DNA of 64,000 bases from Algoriphagus chordae (GTDB lineage Bacteria > Bacteroidota > Bacteroidia > Cytophagales > Cyclobacteriaceae), in the NCBI RefSeq assembly GCF_003254055.1, contig NZ_QKZT01000009.1, positions 142,485-206,484 of the forward strand, in the 5' to 3' direction. The position numbers were made by a program, and so were the translations under genes. The notes beneath the pieces are model-generated. The model was given only the letters and a program-made list of their open reading frames with translations. It had not been told where the DNA came from and searched no databases. This document shows positions 37,574 through 46,944 of this stretch, in pieces (positions within the stretch are counted from its first letter, which is position 1; each line of letters opens with the position of its first letter).

Positions 37574-37786
37574 ATGAAATCCAAACAATGGAAAACACTG
37601 GTGCTTGCTGTCATTGTTATGACAGTATGTACTTATCTTTTTGTTTTCGCAGAAGGAAAACTTGAACCCAGCTTGGCAAAAGTGCCATACGTATTTTGGA
37701 CAGGCTTCCTCGTCACAGCACTCGTAGTACTGGCAACCTTCATTGGCTCAAAAGTTTTTCCATTTGAAGACCCGAAGAAGCAATGA
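37574..37786 (+). CDS. Small two-helix membrane protein, probable symporter partner
   Basis: 70 residues with two hydrophobic helices (about 9-26, VLAVIVMTVCTYLFVFA, and 41-60, FWTGFLVTALVVLATFIGS) and a charged end. It overlaps the sodium:solute symporter gene by four bases (ATGA), the strongest form of translational coupling, and begins the operon. Small accessory membrane proteins beside SSS symporters are known (for example YhdT beside PanF), so it may be a subunit; this is inferred. Confidence 0.75.
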   Translation: MKSKQWKTLVLAVIVMTVCTYLFVFAEGKLEPSLAKVPYVFWTGFLVTALVVLATFIGSKVFPFEDPKKQ

Positions 37787-39201
37787 TTGGATGGTTAATT
37801 TTCTTCTTCTCGCTATTTCTAGCCATGCTTGGCTATGCCTCTTATCGCTCATACAGTAAAGAGAGAACCTCAGATGATTTCATCTTCGCAGGTTCTAACA
37901 TTGGAACGATATTAGGCTTCCTGACCTTCTCCGCAGCATTATTCTCTGCATTTACCTTTATGGGGATGCCAGATTTCTTTCGAACTCACGGCGTTGGCGC
38001 ATGGATTTTCCTTGCCTTATCAGATGCTTTAATGGTCTTTTTCCTGATTTGGTTTGGCTATGCACTGCGTAAGCGTGCCACAACAAATGGCTACAAAGGC
38101 GTCGCTGGATTGATGAAATCTTGCTATGGAAATTCCTTTGCTGGCTATTTAGTCTTCGCAAGCGCCTTCCTATTTCTGATTCCTTATGTAGCAATACAGA
38201 TACGCGGAATATCCATCTTCCTTGATGCCGCCTTTCCTGACATGCTTCCTTATTGGTCTTGGTCAGCACTACTGGTATTCATTATGTTGATTTATTCAGA
38301 AATCGGTGGTTTAAAAGCCATTGTGTATAGCGACGCAATTCAAGGAGTGATCATGCTTACCGTGATTTGGATTATCGGCGTGACTTGCCTGCAAATGAGT
38401 GGTGGACTGGAAGCTGGATTAGAATCAGTTTCGGCTACCAACCCTGATTTGCTTACACTACCTGGCCCGAAAGGATTGTTCACTAGTCCATTTCTGATCG
38501 CTTCTGCTATAGCAATTGTATTGATACCTGTTTCTCAACCTCAGTTCACTACGCGATTGGTGGTGATGAAAAACCTGAAATCCGTACATAGAATGGCCTA
38601 TGCAGTGGGTATTTTCGCCATGTTGGTCATCTTACCAACGGCCTTTATCGGACTTTATGGAGCAATAAAATATCCTGATGCAAGTACCGCTGATTTCTTG
38701 ACAAATGCATTGTTATTTGATCAAGCTGTCCCAGTGGCTGCACTAGCAGTGGTTGGTTTATTTGCTGCCTGTCTTTCTACGACTAATGCTCAAATCTTTG
38801 CTTTAGGAACAGAACTTAGATCTCTACTTTCTGGCACTGACAAAACCAATATGCGGATCACCAAGATTTCAATTTTAGTGTTCTCATTAATCGTTTTAGT
38901 ATTCTCTACTTATATGAGTGACGAACTGGTTTTACTAGCCCGCGTGAGTTTCACCGGCACGTCTATGATCGCACCAGTAGTGTTGGGTGCAGTGATTTTC
39001 TCTAAGCCTCCAAAATCCTTAATTATACTTTCTACGCTTGCTCTGGGAACTTTTATCCTTTCTCTTCTGGAAATTGTACCTGGAAAAATAGCAGGCCAAC
39101 CTCTTGATTACCTGATGTACGGAGTCTTATTTGTAGTCACCGCCATCATTATGATCACACATTCTCAAACTCAAAAGAAACAACATGCAACTCAATCCTA
39201 A
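37783..39201 (+). CDS. Sodium:solute symporter (SSS family)
   Basis: 472 residues with about 12-13 membrane helices. Recognisable SSS features include FAGSNIGTILGFLTFSAALFS near the N-terminus (the sodium/substrate region), YSEIGGLKAIVYSDAIQG (about 165-184) and later VSQPQFTTRLVVMKN. It should import a solute with sodium across the inner membrane. Context (GH88 next, overlapping by 17 bp) points to an unsaturated uronyl oligosaccharide or uronate, but this is inference. Overlaps the upstream small protein by four bases. Confidence 0.87.
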   Translation: MIGWLIFFFSLFLAMLGYASYRSYSKERTSDDFIFAGSNIGTILGFLTFSAALFSAFTFMGMPDFFRTHGVGAWIFLALSDALMVFFLIWFGYALRKRATTNGYKGVAGLMKSCYGNSFAGYLVFASAFLFLIPYVAIQIRGISIFLDAAFPDMLPYWSWSALLVFIMLIYSEIGGLKAIVYSDAIQGVIMLTVIWIIGVTCLQMSGGLEAGLESVSATNPDLLTLPGPKGLFTSPFLIASAIAIVLIPVSQPQFTTRLVVMKNLKSVHRMAYAVGIFAMLVILPTAFIGLYGAIKYPDASTADFLTNALLFDQAVPVAALAVVGLFAACLSTTNAQIFALGTELRSLLSGTDKTNMRITKISILVFSLIVLVFSTYMSDELVLLARVSFTGTSMIAPVVLGAVIFSKPPKSLIILSTLALGTFILSLLEIVPGKIAGQPLDYLMYGVLFVVTAIIMITHSQTQKKQHATQS

Positions 39202-40564
39202 CTTTTCCATAAATGACCTAGAAGCTCCACTAAAACGATTTTGGGAACTTTCTGGAGAAAAAATAAACTTGATAGAAACAGCATTTGACACAGCGAATGG
39301 AGCACCTGTCTTTACAGAAAAAGGAAAATATGTCACTAGAGGCTGGACAGAATGGACTCAAGGATTCCAATACGGCTCGGCAATTCTCCAGTTTGATGCA
39401 ACCGGCGATGAGCAGTTTTTGAAAATCGGCAGAGATAATACCCTGAACAAAATGGCGCCGCACCTTACCCATACAGGTGTTCATGATCACGGATTCAACA
39501 ATGTGAGTACCTATGGGAATTTGCTCCGACTCATCGAAGAAGGTAAAATCGAAGGAGCTGCTTGGGAGAAAAACTTCTACCAACTTGCCCTAAAAGTAAG
39601 TGGAGCGGTACAAGCCATGCGTTGGACTACAACTCCTGATGGTGGATTTATTTATTCATTTAATGGCCCTCATTCCTTATTTGTGGATACCATTCGCTCC
39701 TGCAGGGCATTGGTTGTTTCCCATGCCTTAGGTCATGTATTGCAAGGAGAAAATGACAAGAGAATCTCTCTAATCCAGCGGGCAGTTCAGCATTTTTTGA
39801 GTACGGTTCGCTATTCTATTTTCTATGGAAATGGAAGAGACAGCTACGATGTAGCCGGCAGGACAGCTCATGAGACTATTTTCAACACCAATGATGGTAA
39901 TTACCGTTGTCCAAATTCTCAGCAAGGCTATACAGGTTTCAGTACATGGACTCGTGGTCTAGCTTGGGCGATTTGTGGATTGGGTGAGACATTGGAGATT
40001 TTAGATCAAATAGATGAAAAAGATTATGCTGAAATCATTTCTAAGGAGGATTTAATCAAGGAGCTTTCTGAGGCGGCTAAGGCTACACTAGAGTTTTACT
40101 TGGAAAACACTCCTACTGATGGCATTACCTATTGGGATACCGGAGCTCCTAATTTGTCTAAGATGGGAGATTATCTGAATGAAAAATCTGATCCCTTCAA
40201 TGCCTATGAGCCTATAGATTCTTCTGCGGCATGCATCTCCGCACAGGGTTTTATCAGAATCGGAAATTGGTTAAAAGACTCAGATCCTGAAAGTTCAGAA
40301 AAGTATATCCAGGCTGGAATGCAAATCGCCAACACATTATTTAGCGAGCCATATCTTTCTACTGACCCTAGCCATCAGGGCTTAATTTTGCACTCCATTT
40401 ACCATCAGCCTAATGGATGGGATTATCGCCCAGATCCTAATAAAGCTCCCTACGGAGAATCAAGTATGTGGGGAGATTACCATGCACGAGAGCTGGCATT
40501 GCTACTTCAGCGCATGCAAAAGGGTGAAGATTACTACAGCTACTTTAACTGCGTAGGGAAATGA
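39185..40564 (+). CDS. GH88 unsaturated glucuronyl hydrolase, cytoplasmic
   Basis: 459 residues, no signal peptide. The (alpha/alpha)6-barrel signatures of GH88 are clear: [13 protein letters not shown] (about 98-110), [46 protein letters not shown] and [15 protein letters not shown]. Such enzymes remove the 4,5-unsaturated uronic residue made by polysaccharide lyases. The substrate could come from chondroitin, gellan, xanthan or ulvan-type glycans. No polysaccharide lyase is in the window. Overlaps its neighbours on both sides by 17 and 4 bp. Confidence 0.9.
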   Translation: MQLNPNFSINDLEAPLKRFWELSGEKINLIETAFDTANGAPVFTEKGKYVTRGWTEWTQGFQYGSAILQFDATGDEQFLKIGRDNTLNKMAPHLTHTGVHDHGFNNVSTYGNLLRLIEEGKIEGAAWEKNFYQLALKVSGAVQAMRWTTTPDGGFIYSFNGPHSLFVDTIRSCRALVVSHALGHVLQGENDKRISLIQRAVQHFLSTVRYSIFYGNGRDSYDVAGRTAHETIFNTNDGNYRCPNSQQGYTGFSTWTRGLAWAICGLGETLEILDQIDEKDYAEIISKEDLIKELSEAAKATLEFYLENTPTDGITYWDTGAPNLSKMGDYLNEKSDPFNAYEPIDSSAACISAQGFIRIGNWLKDSDPESSEKYIQAGMQIANTLFSEPYLSTDPSHQGLILHSIYHQPNGWDYRPDPNKAPYGESSMWGDYHARELALLLQRMQKGEDYYSYFNCVGK

Positions 40565-42006
40565 GCACTGGAAAATATAAACCACAATACCCACGAGTTG
40601 CCCAGCTAAAAACAGGAGAGCATCTCCGTGACCATCTGAGCAAAGAAGGAATCACGATGGGTTTTGATGAAGAGTTAAAAACTGGAGATAACTCTCCTTT
40701 TGCGAAAGCACATACCACACGAGCAGGAAATAGGATTGGTAATGCCTTTTGCATCCTGCCAATGGAAGGCTGGGATGGCACCACCGATGGCAAACCTACC
40801 GAACTCACCAAAAGACGCTGGAAGAACTTTGCCATCAGCGGAGCTAAATTACTCTGGGGTTGCGAAGCGGTAGCAGTGCAGCCTTCCGGCAGAGCAAATC
40901 CTAATCAACTTATGATCAACGAGCAAAATCTCGGTGATTTCGATGGCCTGTATAAGATGCTAGATACTGAGCACAAGGCTGCTTTTGGAAATACAGACGA
41001 TTTGCTTACTGGCCTGCAACTCACGCATTCAGGCAGGTTTTGCAAACCGAATAGCAAAACTCAAATGGAGCCGAAGATTCTTTACTCTCATCCCGTTTTG
41101 AATAAGAAATTTGGTCTTGCCGATGATCACCCGCTGATGACAGATGGTGAAATATCTGAGTTGATCGATGCCTATGTGATCGCGGCAGTTCGCGCACAGA
41201 AGACGGGATACAAATTCGTCGACATCAAACATTGCCATGGGTACTTGGGACACGAGTTCCTGAGCGCCTACGACCGTGAAGGCAACTATGGCAAATCCTT
41301 AGAAAACAGAACCCGCTTCATCCGTGAGATTGTAGCGGGAATCAGGGCGGAAGCGCCAGGATTAGAAATCGGTGTTCGCATGAGTATCTTCGACTGGGCA
41401 CCGTTTAAGCAAGGCCCTGAAGGAACTGGGATTCCTGCTTCCGAAAGTCCTTATAAGTACGCTTTCGGAGGAAATGAATCAGGCATAGGCGAGAATCTAT
41501 CTGAGTCATTTGAATTTCTGAAAGAACTGGAAAAACTAGATATAGAATTGCTATGCACCACAGCCGGCAGTCCATATTACAATCCACACATTCAACGGCC
41601 AGCACTTTTCCCCCCATCAGATGGCTACATGCCACCAGAAGATCCTTTGCATGGAGTGGCTCGGCAGATAGATGCGGTGGCAGAAGTGAAGAAAGCATTT
41701 CCTAGTTTCTACACCGTCGGCTCTGCCTACTCTTATTTGCAAGAATGGCTACCTAATGTGGCTCAAAATGTATTGGAAACAGGAAAAGCTGATTCAATCG
41801 GTTTAGGCAGAATGGTATTAAGCTATCCAGAATTGCCGGCAGATGTACTGGAAGGCACACCAATGAAGCGTGCAAATATCTGTCGTACTTTCTCAGATTG
41901 CACTACTGCCCCGAGGAATGGAATGATCTCAGGCTGCTTTCCATTGGATCCTTTTTACAAGAAAATGGAAATCCACCAAACCCTAAAAAACATCAAAGCA
42001 TCATGA
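40561..42006 (+). CDS. Old Yellow Enzyme-family NADH:flavin oxidoreductase
   Basis: 481 residues. The TIM-barrel OYE elements include THSGRFCKP and [22 protein letters not shown] (about 218-240), the latter the flavin/substrate histidine region, and [15 protein letters not shown]. The C-terminus has three cysteines (ICRTFSDC, then eleven residues and SGC) resembling, but not completing, the four-cysteine [4Fe-4S] motif of 2,4-dienoyl-CoA reductase-type members. It overlaps the GH88 gene by four bases and the SDR gene by four bases, so it is translationally coupled. Its role is probably to reduce an unsaturated intermediate; inferred. Confidence 0.82.
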   Translation: MSTGKYKPQYPRVAQLKTGEHLRDHLSKEGITMGFDEELKTGDNSPFAKAHTTRAGNRIGNAFCILPMEGWDGTTDGKPTELTKRRWKNFAISGAKLLWGCEAVAVQPSGRANPNQLMINEQNLGDFDGLYKMLDTEHKAAFGNTDDLLTGLQLTHSGRFCKPNSKTQMEPKILYSHPVLNKKFGLADDHPLMTDGEISELIDAYVIAAVRAQKTGYKFVDIKHCHGYLGHEFLSAYDREGNYGKSLENRTRFIREIVAGIRAEAPGLEIGVRMSIFDWAPFKQGPEGTGIPASESPYKYAFGGNESGIGENLSESFEFLKELEKLDIELLCTTAGSPYYNPHIQRPALFPPSDGYMPPEDPLHGVARQIDAVAEVKKAFPSFYTVGSAYSYLQEWLPNVAQNVLETGKADSIGLGRMVLSYPELPADVLEGTPMKRANICRTFSDCTTAPRNGMISGCFPLDPFYKKMEIHQTLKNIKAS

Positions 42007-42773
42007 GTCGAATAGCATTAGTCACAGGAGGTTCACGTGGAATAGGTCTGGGAATTGCCAAAAAACTAGCTGAAGAAGGCTTTAATCTAGCGATAAATGG
42101 CGTTCGTGATGAGGCTGACGTTCGAGAGGCATTGGAAGAATTGAAGACTTTTGGAGTACGAGTGGAATACCTTCAAGGGAATATTGCTTCCAGCGAAGAT
42201 CGGGAGACTATCGTATCAGGGATGATTGCGAAGTTTGGGAAAATCGATGTGTTAGTAAATAATGCTGGAGTGGCCCCTAGAACAAGATCTGATGTGTTCG
42301 ACATTACCGAAGAAGACTTCGACCACTTGATGGACATCAATATGAAAGGTACTTTTTTCCTAACTCAAGCTATCGCAAAGTGGATGGCAGAACTGAAAAA
42401 CGCATCGCCTGATTCACAGATTTCAATCGTAAATATCACTTCCATTTCCGCTACGGTGGCATCAACTTCCCGCGCTTCTTACTGCATGGCTAAATCTGCA
42501 TTAGCAATGCTTTCTCAAGTTATGACTGTGAAAATGGCTGAATTCGGAATCCCAGTGTATGAGATCAGACCAGGTGTGATAGAAACCGATATGATCGAGA
42601 AAGTGCGTGAGAAGTATCATGAAGGTGTGAAAAATGGAATGACACTAGAGCCTCGCATGGGCTTCCCTGAAGATGTGGGCCGAGTAGTTGCTACTTTGGT
42701 GAGAGGAGATCTCCCCTATTCCACCGGCCAGGTAATCATGGTAGATGGTGGAATGACGATCTCAAGGATGTAG
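42003..42773 (+). CDS. Short-chain dehydrogenase/reductase (SDR), FabG-like
   Basis: 256 residues from the ATG at 42003 ([15 protein letters not shown]), which overlaps the stop of the oxidoreductase as ATGA; the longer upstream reading is not supported. It has TGGSRGIG (about 8-15), NNAGVAP (about 89-95), the catalytic serine in [15 protein letters not shown] (about 161-165) and VDGGMTIS at the end. Cytoplasmic. Expected to interconvert a keto- and hydroxyl- group on a sugar-derived product. A hairpin lies just downstream at 42779. Confidence 0.88.
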   Translation: MSRIALVTGGSRGIGLGIAKKLAEEGFNLAINGVRDEADVREALEELKTFGVRVEYLQGNIASSEDRETIVSGMIAKFGKIDVLVNNAGVAPRTRSDVFDITEEDFDHLMDINMKGTFFLTQAIAKWMAELKNASPDSQISIVNITSISATVASTSRASYCMAKSALAMLSQVMTVKMAEFGIPVYEIRPGVIETDMIEKVREKYHEGVKNGMTLEPRMGFPEDVGRVVATLVRGDLPYSTGQVIMVDGGMTISRM

Positions 42774-42778
42774 ATTAT

Positions 42779-42812
42779 GAGATAATGTCAACTTCATCTA
42801 AGTTGTTATCTC
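42779..42812. promoter_or_regulatory. Hairpin between the SDR and Gfo/Idh genes
   Basis: GAGATAA and CAACTT pair with AAGTTG and TTATCTC around a five-base loop (CATCT). No T run follows, so it may slow RNA decay or transcription between the operon and the next gene rather than end it. Confidence 0.45.
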
Positions 42813-42842
42813 TAAATTGAATATCTCTAACCACAAAAACCA

Positions 42843-43946
42843 ATGAAAACCCGTTTCATTTTAACCTTACTTATTCTAGCAATTTTTAGCACTCATTCTT
42901 TTGCGCAGCAGAAAAGAACTAGAATCGGGGTAGCAGGTCTCACCCACGGGCATGTGGGCTGGATATTGAATGCCAAAGATCGTCCTGATTTGGAGATTGT
43001 GGGTATCGCCGAACCTAATAGAGACTTAGCAAAACGACTTACCGAACGGCATGGGATCTCGATGGATTTGGTATTCGACAGCATGGAGGAGATGCTTGAG
43101 AAAACAAAGCCTGAGGCTGTGACTGCTTTTGGAAATATCTACGATCATCTCGCGGTGGTGGAAGCTTGTGCTCCAAGAGGCATTCATGTCATGGTAGAAA
43201 AACCCTTAGCAGTAAGCCTAGAGCACGCTCAGAAAATGAAGGCCCTTGCCGAAAAACACAAGATTCACCTCATTACGAATTACGAGACGACTTGGTATCC
43301 GAGCACTTTCAAAGCGTACGAGATACTTCAAAGCGGTGAAGTGGGTGACTTACGAAAAGTTGTGGTGAGAGATGGGCATAAAGGGCCGAAAAAAATAGGG
43401 GTAAGCGACGAGTTTCTGGAATGGCTAACTGATCCAAAACAAAACGGAGGAGGTGCCATAATCGACTTTGGCTGCTATGGAGCAAATCTGGTAACTTGGC
43501 TAGAAAATGGAAAACGTCCCAAATCAGTTACCGCAGTCACTCAACAGCTTCAAGCCGAAAACAACCCCAAAGTAGATGATGAGGCCACTATCATACTGAA
43601 CTACGATGATTCACAAGCCATCATACAAGCTTCCTGGAACTGGCCAATTGGAAGGAAAGACATGGAGATTTACGGGCTGAGCGGCGCTATTTACGCTGAC
43701 AACCCTACCGATGTTCGCGTCCAAATTGCTGAGGGGTATTCTGGATTTGAAGAAAGTGAGTACAAATTGGAATATGAAAAGACTCCTTTCGAAGACCCAT
43801 TCACACTATTTCTAGCTGTAATCAATGGTGATTTGACACTGGATGAATACGCTTTGCCTTCACTGGAAAACAATATGATTGTAGTTGAAATCCTCTCTGC
43901 TGCGGTGGAAAGTGCTAAGACTGGAAAGACGGTTTATTTGAAGTAG
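42843..43946 (+). CDS. Secreted Gfo/Idh/MocA-family oxidoreductase
   Basis: 367 residues with a Sec signal peptide (MKTRFILTLLILAIFSTHSFAQQ). The Rossmann start is RIGVAGLTHGHVG (about 26-38), GxxGxxG-like with histidine replacing the last glycine; EKPLAVS (about 120-126) is the conserved EKP block that holds the catalytic lysine, and GGAIIDFGCYG is the substrate loop. Enzymes with a signal peptide act in the periplasm; relatives oxidise the C3 hydroxyl of glycosides. It is close to a convergent DUF1080 lipoprotein gene, which fits the same pathway. Confidence 0.8.
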   Translation: MKTRFILTLLILAIFSTHSFAQQKRTRIGVAGLTHGHVGWILNAKDRPDLEIVGIAEPNRDLAKRLTERHGISMDLVFDSMEEMLEKTKPEAVTAFGNIYDHLAVVEACAPRGIHVMVEKPLAVSLEHAQKMKALAEKHKIHLITNYETTWYPSTFKAYEILQSGEVGDLRKVVVRDGHKGPKKIGVSDEFLEWLTDPKQNGGGAIIDFGCYGANLVTWLENGKRPKSVTAVTQQLQAENNPKVDDEATIILNYDDSQAIIQASWNWPIGRKDMEIYGLSGAIYADNPTDVRVQIAEGYSGFEESEYKLEYEKTPFEDPFTLFLAVINGDLTLDEYALPSLENNMIVVEILSAAVESAKTGKTVYLK

Positions 43947-43997
43947 AGGTGAAGCTGGGAGCCGGAAGTGGGCTCAATTTAAGCGTACTAGTTTTAC

Positions 43998-44028
43998 AAA
44001 AAAAGCCGTTCGTGAGGACACGAACGGC
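43998..44028 (-). terminator. Intrinsic terminator for the DUF1080 gene
   Basis: Ten-base stem GCCGTTCGTG / CACGAACGGC with loop AGGA; on the minus strand it is followed by seven T, so it terminates the gene ending at 44071. The same CCGTTCGTG stem recurs in spacers near 55506 and 55937. Confidence 0.75.
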
Positions 44029-44050
44029 GGCAAAAACTATGCACTGGTAA

Positions 44051-44070
44051 GGGCGAATAATTATTCGCCC
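44051..44070. repeat. 20-bp palindrome after the DUF1080 stop
   Basis: GGGCGAATAA / TTATTCGCCC, a perfect palindrome at the end of the gene. Strings of this type are frequent dispersed repeats in Bacteroidota genomes. Confidence 0.7.
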
Positions 44071-44877
44071 CTACAGTATTTCTTTAATCTTCAAATTCTT
44101 AAATATCACGCCCTGTCCTTCACTTTGTAGGCCGATGTATCCTTCCTTCAGCAATTTCCCATCTTCTTTGTATTTCGGATCAAAGCCATTGGCTACTCCC
44201 CCACCCACTTGAGGTAAGGTGTACTCCAATACCTTCACATCATTGACCATGTGAATCACCAAGGAATCACCATAAACGATCAAGTCAGCCTTCACCCATT
44301 CGTCCCACTTGAAAGTCGGTGATGTGGAGTTGATACAATGCCTAGGATCTTTGTTTCCCTCAAAAAAAACATCTGTTCCCGGCGAGCACATATTACCTGT
44401 TGGTCTAGGAACACCCTCTTTTTCTTCTGCAAGCATCTGCCATTCCACAGAAATCGGCCAATCCTGTTCTTTCAGAATAGTTTCTGGAGCCTGAGAATGG
44501 AACATCACCCCACTATTTCTATAAGTGTAGCTTGCAGCATCTTCTAACCACTGATCTGTAAACCTATATTCCCATGTCATGTGAAATGAGGAAAATGGTT
44601 TCTTGTAAAACAGGTGTCCATAGCGATCATTGAAGCCCTCATTGTAATCATCGTAGTTTACAGCAATAGTCCCATCTACCACACGAAAGGTATTTTTATA
44701 ATTATCGCCTGTTTCATGATGGTAAATTTTCGGAATCCACCCATCCAGATTCTTACCATTAAACATATCAATCCATTCGGATTTGCTATTATCTGAAGTC
44801 TTATTGTCGATCTTTTCAGATTTGCAGGAAATCAGAGCTGTTCCGAGAATAAGAGCGGCTAGTAGTTTGTTAAACAT
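44071..44877 (-). CDS. DUF1080 (3-keto-disaccharide hydrolase domain) lipoprotein
   Basis: 268 residues with a lipoprotein signal (MFNKLLAALILGTALISC, cysteine at about 18). The jelly-roll has MFNGKNLDGWIPK, HMTWEYRFTDQW, RNSGVMFHSQAP and GYIGLQSEGQGVIFKNLKI, the DUF1080 pattern. It is longer than the one at 19878, with an inserted loop. Predicted to cleave oxidised glycosides in the periplasm. It faces the Gfo/Idh gene tail to tail. Confidence 0.85.
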   Translation of the reverse strand: MFNKLLAALILGTALISCKSEKIDNKTSDNSKSEWIDMFNGKNLDGWIPKIYHHETGDNYKNTFRVVDGTIAVNYDDYNEGFNDRYGHLFYKKPFSSFHMTWEYRFTDQWLEDAASYTYRNSGVMFHSQAPETILKEQDWPISVEWQMLAEEKEGVPRPTGNMCSPGTDVFFEGNKDPRHCINSTSPTFKWDEWVKADLIVYGDSLVIHMVNDVKVLEYTLPQVGGGVANGFDPKYKEDGKLLKEGYIGLQSEGQGVIFKNLKIKEIL

Positions 44878-44957
44878 GGAATTAAAAGTTGATGTGAAAA
44901 GATAGAAGTAAGGTAAGAAATCCTAGAAGTTAAAAAGTCACTTTTGTATGGAACTAG

Positions 44958-45869
44958 CTATTCTGAGGAAATATGGTGTGTAAGGAAGTCTTTACCCGTA
45001 TAAAACCTAAAGGCATGCTTTTCTATTTTGGCTTCTATAGCTGCAGGCTTACCGATCATCTCTCCATCAATTTGAAATTCAGCATTTTCAATATTCACAA
45101 TTTCACATGATTTCATTCGCCATGCTGTGCATACTTCATCTCTGTGCAGGTCACCTCTAAACAATCTAATTGAGCTTCGAATATAATCATCTGCAGTTTG
45201 AGGATTAAGGGCGATCACCTCGAATTTACCATCATTGATCAAGCCTCCACAGTTGATTAAGGCACCTGTCCCGTATTGATCACCATTTGCTATTACAATC
45301 ATCTTGGCCTCCACTTCTATGGACTCCTCATCGATTGTTAAGCGGTACTTTTTGACCTCTGCTCCGAATATTTCTTTTAAGGAATGTTTGACATAGCCAA
45401 TCATTCCACGCTTTTCCTCCTGCTCAAATTTTTTGATCAAATTGGCATTCATCCCAAAATCAGCGAGGTGCAGACAGAGTTCTCCATTAATGTGAATCGC
45501 ATCTACGGCATGCGCTTGCTCCTGCCGGATTGATTCCCAAGTATCTACTATATCATTTATTCCTAGGCATTTAGCCAGACCATTGGCGGAGCCTAGCGGC
45601 AAAACACCGAGTGGCACATCTTTACCATGCAGGGATTTCGATACCAACTTGATCGTACCATCCCCTCCTCCTATCAGCACTAATTCAGGTTTCAATTCCT
45701 CAAATTGCTGGAGTATCTTTTCATCATCATCTTTTCCGGTCGTTTCCCAGAGGCTTATCTCATAATTCGACAGATGAACTTCAGCCATTTCTTTTAGTTC
45801 GGCTCCTGTTATTCCATTATCACCCGAAATAGGGTTTAAAATCAGCAGACATTTTTTGGTCATTTTCAT
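44958..45869 (-). CDS. Diacylglycerol/lipid kinase (YegS-like)
   Basis: 303 residues; start at residue 1 or 3 (MTKKCLLILNPISGD). The diacylglycerol-kinase catalytic signatures are NPISGD (about 12-17), GGGDGT (about 62-67, nucleotide binding), LPLGSANGLAK, and a second domain starting DFGMNAN. It phosphorylates diacylglycerol or a related lipid at the inner membrane. It begins 5 bp after an App1-type phosphatidate phosphatase, the opposite reaction, in the same transcript. Confidence 0.88.
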   Translation of the reverse strand: MKMTKKCLLILNPISGDNGITGAELKEMAEVHLSNYEISLWETTGKDDDEKILQQFEELKPELVLIGGGDGTIKLVSKSLHGKDVPLGVLPLGSANGLAKCLGINDIVDTWESIRQEQAHAVDAIHINGELCLHLADFGMNANLIKKFEQEEKRGMIGYVKHSLKEIFGAEVKKYRLTIDEESIEVEAKMIVIANGDQYGTGALINCGGLINDGKFEVIALNPQTADDYIRSSIRLFRGDLHRDEVCTAWRMKSCEIVNIENAEFQIDGEMIGKPAAIEAKIEKHAFRFYTGKDFLTHHISSE

Positions 45870-45874
45870 AAAGT

Positions 45875-46912
45875 TTAATCTATGATAGATTCTTGTTTGG
45901 CAATCTGAATAGCTTCTTGAGATGATTCTATAAAATGAAAATGACTTATTCCCGCCTGCTTTTGTATAGCTTCTTTACGCTCCACATCCAACTTTCCCAC
46001 TGTGCGAATGAACACTTCTTTTACCCTACCAGGAAAATCCTCAATAACCTGAGCATATATCTCTGGATCATGCTGCCCACTGTCTCCTATTAAATAAAAT
46101 TGCATTTTAGGAAACATCTCCATCAGCAGCTCGATTTTCTGAAGCTTATGAGAATGATCTCCTCCACCTGACTTCCAAATATTCCTCAGATTGATATGCT
46201 TATCCTTAAGCAAAATCGGGCCATCTGGAATATGTCTATATCGAAGAAAATCCCTGATCAAATCAAACAGGGACCAATCACTACTGGACACATAGAAAAT
46301 CGGCAAGGTCTTATCATCGGTGATTTTCTTATAGAATTCCGATACCCCTGGCAATGGCCTTCTAGTGTATGCATTCTTCGAAACCGACAGCCAAAATTTC
46401 TTCCCCAGCTCTGTAGAATGCGAAATAAGGATGGTGTCATCTATATCTGAAATTACCCCTGTAGTGCCGAAATATCTAGTAACCTCCATATGTGCAACAA
46501 GAGATTTCTTAGTTTCCGGCTCCAATACTTGAAAGGTCACCAACTCATTCGATCCTAGTATGGGTTTGGAATCCCCGATCTGTAACTCAAATACCCCGTC
46601 TTCATCCGTAGCTACCGTATAGCTTTTTTCCTGAAAGGTGATCTCTACTTTGGCTAAAGGCACCGATGATCCGGCATACCTTTTCACAGTAGCCGCGATA
46701 TTGGAGATCCAATTATTCCGGGAAGACGGTCTACTCTGTGTATAAGCCTTGATTACTCTTCCTTTGAAAAAGACTTCAGTATCATTCCCAAAGGCTAAAA
46801 ATGGTTCAACTTTAATTTTATCCTGTTTAGATATACTCATTAGATAAACTGCTAATTGATATACTACCACTAAGGCAATAATCACGCAGATTATGATGAA
46901 TCCATTTTTCAT
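45875..46912 (-). CDS. App1-like phosphatidate phosphatase (DUF2183 domain)
   Basis: 345 residues with one N-terminal membrane helix (FIIICVIIALVVVYQLAVYL). The HAD-type catalytic motif is SDIDDTIL (about 163-170); a later SSSDWS and the lysine/aspartate region LIGDSGQHDPE are the other active-site parts. Residues 50-150 form a beta-domain seen in App1-family proteins. Dephosphorylates phosphatidate to diacylglycerol. Same operon as a lipid kinase (5 bp away) and preceded by an M42 peptidase gene (32 bp). Confidence 0.85.
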   Translation of the reverse strand: MKNGFIIICVIIALVVVYQLAVYLMSISKQDKIKVEPFLAFGNDTEVFFKGRVIKAYTQSRPSSRNNWISNIAATVKRYAGSSVPLAKVEITFQEKSYTVATDEDGVFELQIGDSKPILGSNELVTFQVLEPETKKSLVAHMEVTRYFGTTGVISDIDDTILISHSTELGKKFWLSVSKNAYTRRPLPGVSEFYKKITDDKTLPIFYVSSSDWSLFDLIRDFLRYRHIPDGPILLKDKHINLRNIWKSGGGDHSHKLQKIELLMEMFPKMQFYLIGDSGQHDPEIYAQVIEDFPGRVKEVFIRTVGKLDVERKEAIQKQAGISHFHFIESSQEAIQIAKQESIID

Positions 46913-46944
46913 TTAGATGGGTTTGACTGAGGAGATGGATTAGA

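Noticed and set aside
41898..42002. N-terminal extension of the SDR gene
   Set aside because: Translates the end of the oxidoreductase gene in another frame; the start ATG overlapping its stop as ATGA fits the family start.
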